Shown: positions 1 to 8,548, numbered from the stretch's first letter. The stretch: 40,126 nt of DNA from Rhizobium sp. Q54 (GCA_945861615.1 CAMAVH010000009.1:1-40126), one strand, 5' to 3'. Made by a program: numbers and translations. The notes: generated from the sequence alone by a model not told the origin.

Positions 1-567
1 AGCACCGGTTCCAAGTCGGTCGTGCTGACCGACTCGAACAGCAACTCGGTCACCGTCAGCTTCGACGTCACGACCGTGTTCGGCAACGACACCGACGACT
101 CGAGCCTGAACATCAGCGGCCAGTTGGCCAACTCGGTGTTCGGTTCGGCGGGTACGGCCGACACGACCAGCTTCACCTTCAAGCTGGGCACCGGCACCAC
201 GGCGAACGTCGACGAAGTGACGATCGGCGTCGGTTCGGTCTCGACCGAATCCCTCGGCATCGACGGCGGCGACATCCTGAACAAGGCCAACGCCGACACG
301 GCCTCGGTGGCGATCAGCACCGCCATCGACCGCTTGAGCAATGCCCGCGCCGGCGTCGGCGCGGCGCAGAACCGCCTCGAGTTCGCGTCCGACAACCTGG
401 CCTCGACCATCGAAAACACCGAAGCTGCCCGCAGCAGCCTGCTCGACCTGGACGTCGCGTCTGAAATGACCGCGTTCACCGCCAAGCAGGTTCTCGTGCA
501 GTCCGGCGTGGCGATGCTCGCCCAGGCCAACCAGATGCCGCAGAACCTGTTGAAGCTGTTCCAGTAA
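1..567 (+). CDS. fliC: Flagellin, C-terminal part (gene starts left of window)
   Basis: This is the filament subunit, exported through the flagellar type III apparatus and polymerised outside the cell. The reading frame is open from base 1, so only the last 188 residues are present. They comprise the end of a Ser/Thr/Asp/Gly-rich variable domain and then the conserved D0/D1 C-terminal coiled region from about base 300. Diagnostic segments there are RLSNARAGVGAAQNRLEFA, a conserved NTEAARS-like turn, ASEMTAF, and the terminal AQANQMPQNLLKLFQ, which is the usual flagellin ending. A strong terminator follows directly. The neighbours flaG, fliD and fliS support a filament operon or cluster. Identity is secure. 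Whether it is the only flagellin gene cannot be told from here. Confidence 0.97.
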   Translation, partial: STGSKSVVLTDSNSNSVTVSFDVTTVFGNDTDDSSLNISGQLANSVFGSAGTADTTSFTFKLGTGTTANVDEVTIGVGSVSTESLGIDGGDILNKANADTASVAISTAIDRLSNARAGVGAAQNRLEFASDNLASTIENTEAARSSLLDLDVASEMTAFTAKQVLVQSGVAMLAQANQMPQNLLKLFQ

Positions 568-579
568 GCTTTTGCTAAC

Positions 580-611
580 GGACGGAGGGGTAAAATCCCT
601 CCGTCCACCCT
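580..611 (+). terminator. Rho-independent terminator after flagellin
   Basis: A perfect 10-bp stem (GGACGGAGGG at 580-589, CCCTCCGTCC at 597-606) with a 7-base loop lies 12 bases after the flagellin stop and is followed within a few bases by TTTT (611-614). It probably ends most flagellin transcripts before flaG. Confidence 0.8.
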
Positions 612-632
612 TTTCGGACTGAGGAGATCGAG

Positions 633-947
633 ATGGACGTTCAGAGCGCTTTCGCGCCGGCCGCCTCCGCTCCCGTCACGCACCGGTTTGCCATACGCAC
701 CGGCAATGGCGGCGGGGCACAGCCCGACCGCGCAGAGTTTTCTGACATCGAAATTACGCCCCGTCGGTCGTTGCCGGCCGTCATGGAGTTACAGCTCGAT
801 ATCGATCAGACCACCCGGACCGTCATCGGTCGCATCGTCAATCCGCAAACCGGCGAACTCGTCAAACAGATCCCGACGGAAGAGATGGTGCACTTGATGG
901 CTCGGAACGCCGATCTACTCGGCACTTTGTTGAACAAAAAGGCTTAA
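633..947 (+). CDS. flaG: FlaG family flagellar protein
   Basis: This is a 104-residue protein of the FlaG family, small proteins encoded beside flagellin and fliD that affect filament length or assembly in several bacteria. The first 45 residues are variable. The conserved C-terminal half has an ELQLDID.. strand, the IGRIVNPQTGELVKQIP core and the EEMVHLMARNADLLGTLL helix, which match the family pattern (IVD..TGE.I.QIP.EE.L). The ATG has a GAGGAG ribosome binding site at 621-626. It sits between the flagellin terminator and fliD. The molecular role of FlaG proteins is not firmly established. Confidence 0.9.
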   Translation: MDVQSAFAPAASAPVTHRFAIRTGNGGGAQPDRAEFSDIEITPRRSLPAVMELQLDIDQTTRTVIGRIVNPQTGELVKQIPTEEMVHLMARNADLLGTLLNKKA

Positions 948-993
948 GCGGCTTCGTCTCTTAGCCTAAGCATGGAATTCGGAAGGCGATAGC

Positions 994-3396
994 GTGGTCA
1001 ACGCGGTCAACGCCAGCAACTTTACGGTCGACGACTCGGGGCGCGTGTCCCTTTCGGGTCTCGGCAGCGGTATCGATTACCAGGCTTCCGTCGATGCGAT
1101 CATCAAAGCCAAGCGTATCCCGATCGACAGGCTCGAGACGCGCCTGACGGACACCGACGCCAAGATCACCGCCTATCAGAGTCTCAATAGCCTGATTACC
1201 GCGACCCAGAGCTCCCTGAAAAGCCTGCGTGGCGCCGTCAGCCTCGACAATACCTCGAATGCCTTCGCCGCGAAGCAGGCCTATGCGTCTGTCTCGCGCA
1301 CCGACGCCGGCGCGGCTTCGGCCGCCGCCAATCTGATCGGCGTCTCGTTGACCAACAGCGCCGCCACCGGTAGCCACAGCATCGAAGTGTTGCAGACCGC
1401 CGCCGCGCATAAAATCTCGAGCAATGCCTATGCCAGCACCTCGACGGCGCTGGGTTTTGCCGATGGCGACGAGTTCACTATCGAAGGCACCACCATTACA
1501 CTGTCCGCCGGCGATACGCTGCTGAGCCTGCGCGACCGCATCAACGCCGCCAATACCGGTACGGCGCCGACAGGGGTCAGTGCCAGCATCGTTTCTGTCA
1601 GCGCGACGCAGAATTATCTGGTGTTGACCAAGGACACCGCCGGTTCCACCATCACACTCAGCGAGACCACCAATACGCCGCTCGCAACTAGCGGATTCTT
1701 GACCGGCGGCGGCGCCGTCAAGAACCTTCTGCAGGCGCCACGCACTGCGCAGATGTACGCCGACGGCCTGCTCGACAGCAGCAATATGCTGTACGAAAGT
1801 GCGCGTCTGACCAGCGGCAGCGTCGCGCTCGGCTCGAACGGCACCATCCGCTTCGACGACGGCAACGGGACTTACGATCTCGCCTACACCAGCGGTATGA
1901 CCGTCACCGACCTTGCCAACGCCATCAATGGCGACGGCACGCTACAGGGCAAGGGCATCACAGCCTCGGTCGTCACCGAAGGCGGCCAGGTCCGCTTGAA
2001 GCTCACGGGCACCGGCGATGCCTTCACCACCACCGAAACCGGCGGCGGCAGCGCCCTGTCCACGCTCGGCATGGGTAACGCTCGCCTACTCATCGAGCGC
2101 ACCAGCAACACCGTGAGCGATCTCTTCACCGGCGTCACGCTCAACCTGTTTCAGGCGGAAGTCGGCACCACCGTGAAGATCGATATCGAAGCCGATCTGA
2201 GCGCAGTGAAGACGCAGATCGGCGCTTTCGTCGATTCTTACAATGCGCTGAAAGAATTCATCAATACGCAAACTTACATCGACCCGGACACCGGCAAGAC
2301 CGCCGAAGACGCCGTGTTGACCAGTTCGCGCACTTTGAAGAATCTCGAAAGCCAGATCAACCAGTTGCTCGGTCGCGGCACCACCGGCGTCAGCAACGCC
2401 TTCAGCGTGCTGGCCCAAATCGGCGTCGGCTATGTCGACAATGCCACGCTGAGCGATCCGCTGCTCTCCGACACGTTGGTAATCAACGAATCCAAGCTGG
2501 ATGCGGCGTTGCTCAACAATCCCGACGACGTCCGCCGCCTGTTCGCCTTCGACTTTTCGGCATCCAACCCTTCCGTGACGATGCTGGGCTTCACCAAGAA
2601 TACGACCTATAGCGAGAGCGGCTATACGCTGAACATCGGAGCGATCGGCTCGGCGCAGGAAACCTCCGTCGGAGCGACCGACGGCGCGGCGCTCCTGAAC
2701 GACGGCACGAATTCCGTCGGCGCGACCACGTCGGGCCTGTTCACCATCAACGGCGCGACTATCATTTACGACGTCGGCGTCGACAGCTTGGCGACGATCG
2801 CCAGCAAGATCAACAGCGCCGGGCTCGGCAGCAGCGGCATCAGCGCCAGCGTGATCACCAATGACAGCGGCGAAGATGAACTGCGCATAAGCTCGACGAA
2901 AGACGCCATCAGCGTCGGCGGCGATAGCGGCGACTTGCTCGCTTCTCTCGGCCTGACGACGACCGGCACCTTGATCACCAGCGCCAACATCGGCGGCGCG
3001 GCGAATGGCGCCGATGACGGCACCGTCACGATTTCCGGCATGAGCATTACCGTGACCTCGGCGAGCGGCGCCGAAGGCTTGCGCATGATCTACACCGGCA
3101 GCAGCGCGGCGAACGTGCAGCTCGATTTTACCGTCGGCATCGCGACGCAGCTCTACAGCTTGTCGGAGAGTGCGCTCGACCCGACGACCGGCACCATCCA
3201 ATCGGAAATCGACGCCCTCACCGATCAGAATACGCTGACCCAGACCCGCGTCGATACCATGCTGGCACGCCTGGAACGCCAACGTCAGTCTTTGCTGAAT
3301 AGCTTCATCGCCATGGAGACAGCATTGACGACGATGAACAATCTGCTTGAGAGCATCAAGTCGACCTACGCCGCCATGACGAAGAGCGATAATTAG
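994..3396 (+). CDS. fliD: Flagellar filament cap protein FliD (HAP2)
   Basis: FliD forms the cap at the filament tip under which flagellin folds. The N-terminus has the GLGSGIDYQASVDAI segment typical of FliD_N (about residues 22-36). The C-terminal coiled region from about residue 740, with ALTDQNTLTQTRVDTMLARLE and FIAMETALTTMNNLLESI, matches FliD_C. At 800 residues it is long for the family, which is more often about 400-660. Flagellin_IN-like modules (a strand, then LATIASKIN.. helix, then GISASVI.. strand) recur near residues 165-205, 294-335 and 587-640 and account for much of the extra length. The start is GTG with GGAAGG at 981-986; an ATG at 972 runs into a stop after six codons. Confidence 0.95.
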   Translation: MVNAVNASNFTVDDSGRVSLSGLGSGIDYQASVDAIIKAKRIPIDRLETRLTDTDAKITAYQSLNSLITATQSSLKSLRGAVSLDNTSNAFAAKQAYASVSRTDAGAASAAANLIGVSLTNSAATGSHSIEVLQTAAAHKISSNAYASTSTALGFADGDEFTIEGTTITLSAGDTLLSLRDRINAANTGTAPTGVSASIVSVSATQNYLVLTKDTAGSTITLSETTNTPLATSGFLTGGGAVKNLLQAPRTAQMYADGLLDSSNMLYESARLTSGSVALGSNGTIRFDDGNGTYDLAYTSGMTVTDLANAINGDGTLQGKGITASVVTEGGQVRLKLTGTGDAFTTTETGGGSALSTLGMGNARLLIERTSNTVSDLFTGVTLNLFQAEVGTTVKIDIEADLSAVKTQIGAFVDSYNALKEFINTQTYIDPDTGKTAEDAVLTSSRTLKNLESQINQLLGRGTTGVSNAFSVLAQIGVGYVDNATLSDPLLSDTLVINESKLDAALLNNPDDVRRLFAFDFSASNPSVTMLGFTKNTTYSESGYTLNIGAIGSAQETSVGATDGAALLNDGTNSVGATTSGLFTINGATIIYDVGVDSLATIASKINSAGLGSSGISASVITNDSGEDELRISSTKDAISVGGDSGDLLASLGLTTTGTLITSANIGGAANGADDGTVTISGMSITVTSASGAEGLRMIYTGSSAANVQLDFTVGIATQLYSLSESALDPTTGTIQSEIDALTDQNTLTQTRVDTMLARLERQRQSLLNSFIAMETALTTMNNLLESIKSTYAAMTKSDN

Positions 3397-3434
3397 CCAC
3401 GCTCGATTTAATCGCTTCCGTTTCGGAGTTTAAG

Positions 3435-3983
3435 ATGTCCAACGCCGCTTCACAGCAGTACTTGACGCAACAGATCATGACGGCCTCTCCGGCGGCGCTC
3501 ATGCATATGCTGTATGACAAGGCGATCAACTCGTTACGCGAGGCGATTCAGGCGATCGAGAACAACGAGATCGAAGCGCGCTGGAAGGCGAACAGCCGCG
3601 CCCTGGAGATCGTCTCGCACATGCAAGGGACGCTCGACATGGAAAAGGGCGGCGAGATCGCTAAGAATCTCGACCGTTTGTTCGCCTATATCCTGTCGCG
3701 CCTCCCGCGTATCGATTTTCGCAACGACGCTCAGGTCGCGCGCGAGGTGATCGGCCTACTGGAGCCGCTGCGCGACTCCTGGCGCGAATTGGCCGCGCAG
3801 GGCGACAAGCCGCAACGCGAAGCCGCCCGGATCGCCAGCGAGATCGCCGCGCGGCCCGCCGCGACGCCGGCCAGCCCGCCGCCCATGCCTGCAGCCATGA
3901 CCAGCGGTCGACCGGGCTACGCCAATACTGCGCGGCCCACCGGGTCTTCCGACGACGGCAAACGGGTCACGCTGTCGGCCTGA
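3435..3983 (+). CDS. fliS: Flagellin export chaperone FliS
   Basis: FliS binds the flagellin C-terminus in the cytoplasm and prevents early polymerisation. The first ~125 residues show the family helices: QQYLTQQIMTASPAALMHMLYDKAI, then helices with RALEIVSHMQGTLDMEKGGEIAKNLDRLFAYI. Residues from about 130 to 182 form an Ala/Pro-rich tail (ARPAATPASPPPMPAA) absent from the usual ~130-residue FliS, probably disordered. It follows fliD by 38 bases and is followed by a hairpin, so it closes the filament cluster. Confidence 0.93.
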   Translation: MSNAASQQYLTQQIMTASPAALMHMLYDKAINSLREAIQAIENNEIEARWKANSRALEIVSHMQGTLDMEKGGEIAKNLDRLFAYILSRLPRIDFRNDAQVAREVIGLLEPLRDSWRELAAQGDKPQREAARIASEIAARPAATPASPPPMPAAMTSGRPGYANTARPTGSSDDGKRVTLSA

Positions 3984-4010
3984 GTTGAGTCTCTGCTGCG
4001 CCCGCCCTTT

Positions 4011-4038
4011 CATCGCCCCGGCTCACACCGGGGCGATG
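4011..4038 (+). terminator. Strong hairpin after fliS
   Basis: A perfect 11-bp inverted repeat (CATCGCCCCGG / CCGGGGCGATG) with a 6-base loop lies 28 bases after the fliS stop. There is no T-run behind it, so it could be a weak intrinsic terminator or an RNA 3'-end stabiliser. Confidence 0.55.
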
Positions 4039-4092
4039 CGCATTTCGGGACCCGGCGCGCTCTTACGGCACAATCTTCCACAGTCACCCTGA

Positions 4093-4120
4093 AGTTTTTG
4101 CCGCCTTCGCAGTTTTTGCC
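4093..4120 (+). promoter_or_regulatory. Paired upstream repeats, possible FlbD (ftr-like) enhancer
   Basis: AGTTTTTGCC occurs twice (4093-4102 and 4111-4120) as a direct repeat with an 18-base period, 65-90 bases upstream of the -24 element of the fliK sigma54 promoter. On the other strand each copy reads GGCAAAAACT. This resembles the GGCAAAA core that I recall for Caulobacter ftr elements bound by FlbD. FlbD is encoded 9 kb downstream. The spacing from the promoter is right for an activator enhancer. The assignment rests on memory of the consensus and on position. Confidence 0.5.
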
Positions 4121-4184
4121 CTGGCGCAAGACGCAACCTCCAAAAAAATATCAATAATATCAATGGTGTAAAAACCGGATCGGG

Positions 4185-4200
4185 TGGCCCGGCTCTTGCT
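4185..4200 (+). promoter_or_regulatory. Sigma54 (RpoN) promoter for fliK-flgD-flgE
   Basis: TGGCCCGGCTCTTGCT has the invariant GG and GC separated by exactly 10 bases. It matches the consensus TGGCACGN4TTGCW at all fixed positions except one (C for A). Transcription would begin near 4211, about 20 bases before the fliK GTG. The AT-rich stretch between the enhancer repeats and this promoter (4141-4175) could be a bend or an IHF region. Confidence 0.75.
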
Positions 4201-4231
4201 CATAACGATCTGACCCTAACCCTCATTCTGT

Positions 4232-5788
4232 GTGTCAGTCGCCGTGATCAACATTTCCCTCACCGATCTTCTCAAAGCCCCCGAGACGGCGCCTGTCGCT
4301 CCGACACGTTCGGGGGACGCCGCCGCCTTCACCGGCCTGCTCGATCAATTCGATCGTCATCAGGCTGAGGTCGCGGCCAAGCCGTCCCGTCCGCGCGCTG
4401 AGCGCGCGACCACAGCAGCTCAGGACGACGAACAGGGCAAAGCCACGCGCAGCAAAGCGCCCGTCGCCACCAAAGCGAAGCCCGCCGAAACAGCGGAACA
4501 GGACATCACGACGCCACGCGAAGAGGCTCCTGTCGCGCCCGCGAGCAAGAGCGAGAACCTTGGCGGTGCAAGCGATGCAGCGTCAAGCGAACAGACCACC
4601 GATGATGATGCTGATCAAACGGCCGACGCATCTGCCCCGCAGATGACCGCACCCGCCGCGGTCCTCGAGGAACAGCCGGCGACGCAGCTATCCTTGGCTA
4701 TGCAGGCCAGCACCGCCGACGACGAACTCGCCGGCATCGCCGCCGCCGCAGACTTTGCCACGGACAGCAAGGCACTGACGGACGCTGCCGATCCATTGAC
4801 CGGCACGGTCAACGAAAAGGCCGATCAGAAGGTCAAAGCGCCGACGCCACAGATGCAAATGACCGACAACAGTTCCGCCAAGGCGGATGATGTCCAGGCC
4901 CAGACGGCCCAGGCCACTTCCGCGGCGACTGCGCAGGCCGCCGATTTAAGCAAGCGCCTTGAAGCGCTGCCGATGCAGGTCGCCGTGCAGCTCGGAAACG
5001 AAGAGGCGCCCAAGCCGCTGAAGCTGCCCGTTTCGCTGGCCAACGGCATGAGCCATCCGGCACAGACGGAAGCCGCGACGATAACGCAAACCGCCGCGGC
5101 CGCACCGGCCACGGATGGCGCCGCAGCCGCGACGACCGCGAATATCGATGCAGTCGATCTTCCGCCGGCCGCGCAGTCTTCGACGCAAAGCGCAACGCCA
5201 GCTTTCGCCGCTTTGGTCGAAGCCGGCACCGACAAGCCCGCATCTGTCACCGGCAAGGCAGTGCTCGGCGAAGCCACGGCTGTCGGCCAGGTCGCCACCT
5301 CCGGCGCAGCGACAACGGCGAATGCCGCACATAGCGCCGCCCAGACCGCCAAGCCCGCCCCGTTGCCGCATCCGGCGACCGAACAGGTCGCCGTGCATAT
5401 CGCCAAGGCCTCGGCAGAGGGCATCGACAAGATCAACGTCAAGCTTAAGCCGGCCAGCCTCGGTCATGTCGATGTACAGCTCGATATCGCCGCCGACGGC
5501 CGCGTCCAGATCGTCGTCTCCGCCGACCGCGCCGATACGCTCGACCTCTTGCAGCGCGACGCGCGCGGCCTCGAACGCGCCCTCAACGATGCCGGTCTGC
5601 AGATGGACCAGCAGAGCCTGAGCTTCAACCTACGCGACCAGGGCACGCCGCAAGGCAACGCCGGCAATGAAACGACCGGCCGTATGGGCTGGCAAGGCGG
5701 CGCGGAAAGCGCCGACGAGCCGGATCCCGCGATCGGCGGCTATCTCAACGCGCGCGCCGCCGTCGGCGGCGTCGACATCCGCGTCTGA
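4232..5788 (+). CDS. fliK: Flagellar hook-length control protein FliK
   Basis: FliK is the secreted ruler that measures the hook and switches export specificity from hook to filament substrates. The protein has 518 residues. About 370 residues are low-complexity Ala/Thr/Asp/Gln-rich sequence, as is usual for FliK. They are followed by the conserved Flg_hook domain (about residues 385-480) with VAVHIAKASAEGIDKINVKL, PASLGHVDVQLDIAADG and the ADRADTLDLLQRDARGLERAL helix. The GTG start lies about 20 bases after the predicted sigma54 transcription start. The next gene, flgD, starts 14 bases after the stop, so fliK-flgD-flgE is probably one hook operon. Confidence 0.92.
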   Translation: MSVAVINISLTDLLKAPETAPVAPTRSGDAAAFTGLLDQFDRHQAEVAAKPSRPRAERATTAAQDDEQGKATRSKAPVATKAKPAETAEQDITTPREEAPVAPASKSENLGGASDAASSEQTTDDDADQTADASAPQMTAPAAVLEEQPATQLSLAMQASTADDELAGIAAAADFATDSKALTDAADPLTGTVNEKADQKVKAPTPQMQMTDNSSAKADDVQAQTAQATSAATAQAADLSKRLEALPMQVAVQLGNEEAPKPLKLPVSLANGMSHPAQTEAATITQTAAAAPATDGAAAATTANIDAVDLPPAAQSSTQSATPAFAALVEAGTDKPASVTGKAVLGEATAVGQVATSGAATTANAAHSAAQTAKPAPLPHPATEQVAVHIAKASAEGIDKINVKLKPASLGHVDVQLDIAADGRVQIVVSADRADTLDLLQRDARGLERALNDAGLQMDQQSLSFNLRDQGTPQGNAGNETTGRMGWQGGAESADEPDPAIGGYLNARAAVGGVDIRV

Positions 5789-5802
5789 CCGAGGACTAGA
5801 AC

Positions 5803-6474
5803 ATGACGACCTCCGCCGTCGCTTCCACAGCCAGTAGCGCCCAGACGAAATCCGACGTCGCGCGCACCAGCCTGTCGTCCGACATCGAAAGTTTCCTGCA
5901 ACTGCTGACCACGCAGCTGAAATATCAGGACCCGCTCTCGCCGATGGATTCGAGCGAATTCACCTCTCAGCTCGCGCAGTTCGCGACCGTCGAACAGGGC
6001 ATCAACACCAATAGCAACCTCGAATCTCTGTTGAGCCTGACCCGCTCTAACCAGGCCGCCACCGCGTTGAGCTATATCGGCAAAACCGTCGAGGCCAAGG
6101 GCAACGTCAACATGCTGGTCGACGGTAAAACCGAGTTCAAATACGCGATCGACAAACAGTCGGCCTCGACCACCATCGTCGTGCGCAATACGGCCAATCA
6201 GGTGGTCTATTCGACCAGTGGCGAAAAACAAGCCGGCACCTACAGCTTTAAGTGGGACGGCAAGAACACTTATGGCGCGCAACAGCCGGACGGCGCCTAC
6301 TCGGTCAGCGTCACCACGACCGATAGCGAAGGCAAATCCGGCACCGCCACGACCTTCGTGGTCGGCACCATCGACGGCGCTGATATGTCGGGAGACAACG
6401 TCAACGTCATGATCGGTTCGATCACCGTGCCCTTCGAGAACATCGTCACTTTGCGAAACCCGACCGACATCTAA
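5803..6474 (+). CDS. flgD: Flagellar hook capping protein FlgD
   Basis: FlgD is the scaffold that caps the growing hook and is shed when the hook is complete. The N-terminal signature, FLQLLTTQLKYQDPLSPMDSSEF (about residues 30-52), is the classical FlgD motif. The next segment, QLAQFATVEQG, and a C-terminal FlgD Ig/tudor-like region (SFKWDGKNTYGAQQPDGAY, about residues 148-166) agree. It has 223 residues, a normal length. The start is an ATG with GAGGA at 5791-5795. It lies between fliK and flgE, consistent with hook assembly. Confidence 0.96.
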   Translation: MTTSAVASTASSAQTKSDVARTSLSSDIESFLQLLTTQLKYQDPLSPMDSSEFTSQLAQFATVEQGINTNSNLESLLSLTRSNQAATALSYIGKTVEAKGNVNMLVDGKTEFKYAIDKQSASTTIVVRNTANQVVYSTSGEKQAGTYSFKWDGKNTYGAQQPDGAYSVSVTTTDSEGKSGTATTFVVGTIDGADMSGDNVNVMIGSITVPFENIVTLRNPTDI

Positions 6475-6546
6475 TCGGGCGAACAACGCCCTTGAACTGA
6501 AATCACCGACTTAATCTGCGCAGCAGACGTCTAAAGGAGATCCGAT

Positions 6547-8460
6547 ATGAGTCTTTATGGTGCGATGTACGCCGGCGTGTCCGGTCTCAATGCCCAAAGC
6601 CAGGCAATGAGCGTCATTTCCGACAACATCGCCAACGTCAACACCACCGGCTACAAGTCGACGGCCTCGCGCTTCTCGACTCTGGTGACGCAGCAGTCGC
6701 TGACCCACAGTTATGCCCCCGGCGGCGTGCTGTTCAACCGGGTCGCGCAGATCGATTCCCAAGGCCTGCTGCAGTCGAGCACCTCGGCCACCGATCTCGC
6801 GATCTCCGGCGACGGCTTCTTCGTCGTGCAGGGCGTCACCGACGCCGGCGCGGCCGACCCGTACTACTATACGCGCGCCGGCAATTTCACGCCCGATCAG
6901 GCCGGCTTCTTGCGCAACACCGCTGGCTATTACCTGATGGGCTGGGAAACCGACGCGACCGGCACGCCGCTTCAGGCCAATACCACGGCGCTCACCTCGC
7001 TCGAGGCGGTGAACGTCTCCGGCGTCGCCGGCACCGCGACCCCGACGACGGAAATCGCCCTTGGCGTCAACTTGCCGGGCGGCGCCGATGTCGGCGACAG
7101 CTATATCACCAATGTGCAGATCTACGACTCGCTCGGCGTCACGCACGATCTCGCCTTCAACTGGACGAAGAACACCCTCAACGCTTGGGGACTCAGTGTC
7201 GATGTTCCGAGCGGTTCGACGACCCTAAACCTCACCGACGACGCCGGCGACACCTACTACGCCGCCGCCCGCCTCGATTTCGCCAACCAGCCTTCCGACG
7301 GCGACACCATCGTCATCGGCGGCACGACCTATGAATTCAACAGCGGCGGCGGCGTCACCGGCGGCAACACGGCCGTCACGATCGGCGCCGATGTCGCGTC
7401 CAGCATCGCCAATCTGGTCACGGCGGCGGACGATCCGCGCATCACGTCCAGCGCCAGCACGCTCAACATCGAGCAGATCAGCGGCTGGCCGGCGCTCGCC
7501 GTCGATCCGACCGGGACCGGCGCGATCACGCAGTCGGCCAGCGGCGCCTTCAGCGTCGCCGCGATCACGGTTGGCGGCACCGTCACGCTACCGTCGGGCA
7601 CCGTCAGCTTCTCCGGTCAGCCGGCCGATGGCGATACCTTCGTCTACAACGGCACCACCTACGAGTTCGACAACAACGCGGCAACGACGGGCGGCAATAC
7701 CGCCGTCACCATCGGCGCCAGCGCGACGGCCTCGATGGCGGCCCTCGTCACCGCCATCGGCGACGCGCGCGTGACCTCGACGGGCACGACGATGAGCTTC
7801 GACCAGACCTTGATCGGCGCGGATATGGTCGTCGATGCGAGCGACGTCACCGGCGCGACCCCCGCGAGCGGTTTCACGGTCGATGCCTATACGCCGACGC
7901 CGATCTCCGCCATCATCTTCAGCGGCAGCAACGGCGCCCCGGCCAGCTTTAACGTCGCCAATATCAATGTCGGCGGTTGGGTGTCCGGCGCCGGCAACAG
8001 CGCCATGGAACTCGATCTCGGCAGCGCCGGCCTGCTCGACGGCCTGACGCAGTTCTCGTCCGATTACGGCATTCGTTTCAACAACCAGAATGGCGTGCAG
8101 TTCGGCACCTTCAGCGGCGTGAGCATCGGCGACGACGGCCTGGTCGTCGCCCTGTTCGACAACGGCGAAACCCTGCCGATCTTCAAGGTTCCGCTCGCCA
8201 CCTTCTCCAACCCGAACGGCATGCTCGCCAAAACGGGCAACATCTATACCGCCTCGGACACCACCGGCGAGCCCATCCTGCGCGAAGCCAAGAGCGACGG
8301 CGCCGGCGCCATCGCCTCGGGCGCCCTGGAAAACTCGACCGTCGATCTCGGCACCGAGTTCACCAACATGATCGTCGCCCAGCGCGCCTACTCGGCGGCG
8401 ACGAAGATCATCACCACCGCCGACGACATGCTCAGCGAGCTGGTCAATATCAAGCGTTAA
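6547..8460 (+). CDS. flgE: Flagellar hook protein FlgE with internal duplication
   Basis: FlgE is the hook subunit. The N-terminus (MSLYGAMYAGVSGLNAQSQA, then SDNIANVNTTGYK) is the flagellar rod/hook signature. The C-terminus (NSTVDLGTEFTNMIVAQRAY, then ITTADDMLSELVNI) is the matching coiled segment. The length of 637 residues exceeds the ~400 of enterobacterial FlgE and is nearer the long alphaproteobacterial type. Residues 245-310 and 355-420 are a gapless tandem duplication, 37 of 66 identical by hand alignment, in the surface-exposed middle. The ribosome binding site is AAGGAGA (6534-6540). A 12-bp hairpin follows the stop. Confidence 0.96.
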   Translation: MSLYGAMYAGVSGLNAQSQAMSVISDNIANVNTTGYKSTASRFSTLVTQQSLTHSYAPGGVLFNRVAQIDSQGLLQSSTSATDLAISGDGFFVVQGVTDAGAADPYYYTRAGNFTPDQAGFLRNTAGYYLMGWETDATGTPLQANTTALTSLEAVNVSGVAGTATPTTEIALGVNLPGGADVGDSYITNVQIYDSLGVTHDLAFNWTKNTLNAWGLSVDVPSGSTTLNLTDDAGDTYYAAARLDFANQPSDGDTIVIGGTTYEFNSGGGVTGGNTAVTIGADVASSIANLVTAADDPRITSSASTLNIEQISGWPALAVDPTGTGAITQSASGAFSVAAITVGGTVTLPSGTVSFSGQPADGDTFVYNGTTYEFDNNAATTGGNTAVTIGASATASMAALVTAIGDARVTSTGTTMSFDQTLIGADMVVDASDVTGATPASGFTVDAYTPTPISAIIFSGSNGAPASFNVANINVGGWVSGAGNSAMELDLGSAGLLDGLTQFSSDYGIRFNNQNGVQFGTFSGVSIGDDGLVVALFDNGETLPIFKVPLATFSNPNGMLAKTGNIYTASDTTGEPILREAKSDGAGAIASGALENSTVDLGTEFTNMIVAQRAYSAATKIITTADDMLSELVNIKR

Positions 8461-8485
8461 CGATTAGCCCTTCGTATAAGGCCTT

Positions 8486-8516
8486 GGCGCCAGTCCGAAA
8501 AAACCGGACTGGCGCC
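8486..8516 (+). terminator. Hairpin terminator after flgE
   Basis: A perfect 12-bp stem (GGCGCCAGTCCG at 8486-8497, CGGACTGGCGCC at 8505-8516) closes an A-rich 7-base loop, 25 bases after flgE. There is no good T-run, but the stem is strong and marks the end of the hook operon. Confidence 0.6.
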
Positions 8517-8532
8517 GCTATCTCGCGGAAAA

Positions 8533-8548
8533 TTAACCATTTTCTTTA
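8533..8548 (+). promoter_or_regulatory. Possible CtrA half-site upstream of sciP
   Basis: TTAACCAT at 8533-8540 is followed by TTTA at 8545-8548, resembling the CtrA box (TTAA-N7-TTAA, or the TTAACCAT variant) with one base of extra spacing. It lies about 100 bases before the sciP start. In Caulobacter sciP is a CtrA-regulated gene. This is a pattern match only. Confidence 0.4.

Noticed and set aside
2086..3282. 398-codon open frame on the minus strand inside fliD
   Set aside because: It lies wholly antisense to a well-supported gene, has no recognisable domain and an Arg/Ala/Asp-rich composition that follows from third-position GC bias.
4110..4140. CTGGCGCAAGACGCAAC as a sigma54 promoter
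   Set aside because: The GG and GC elements are only 8 bases apart; sigma54 needs 10.
6477..6491. GGGCG-AACAA-CGCCC as a terminator between flgD and flgE
   Set aside because: The stem is only 5 bp with no T-run, and flgD and flgE are expected to be co-transcribed.
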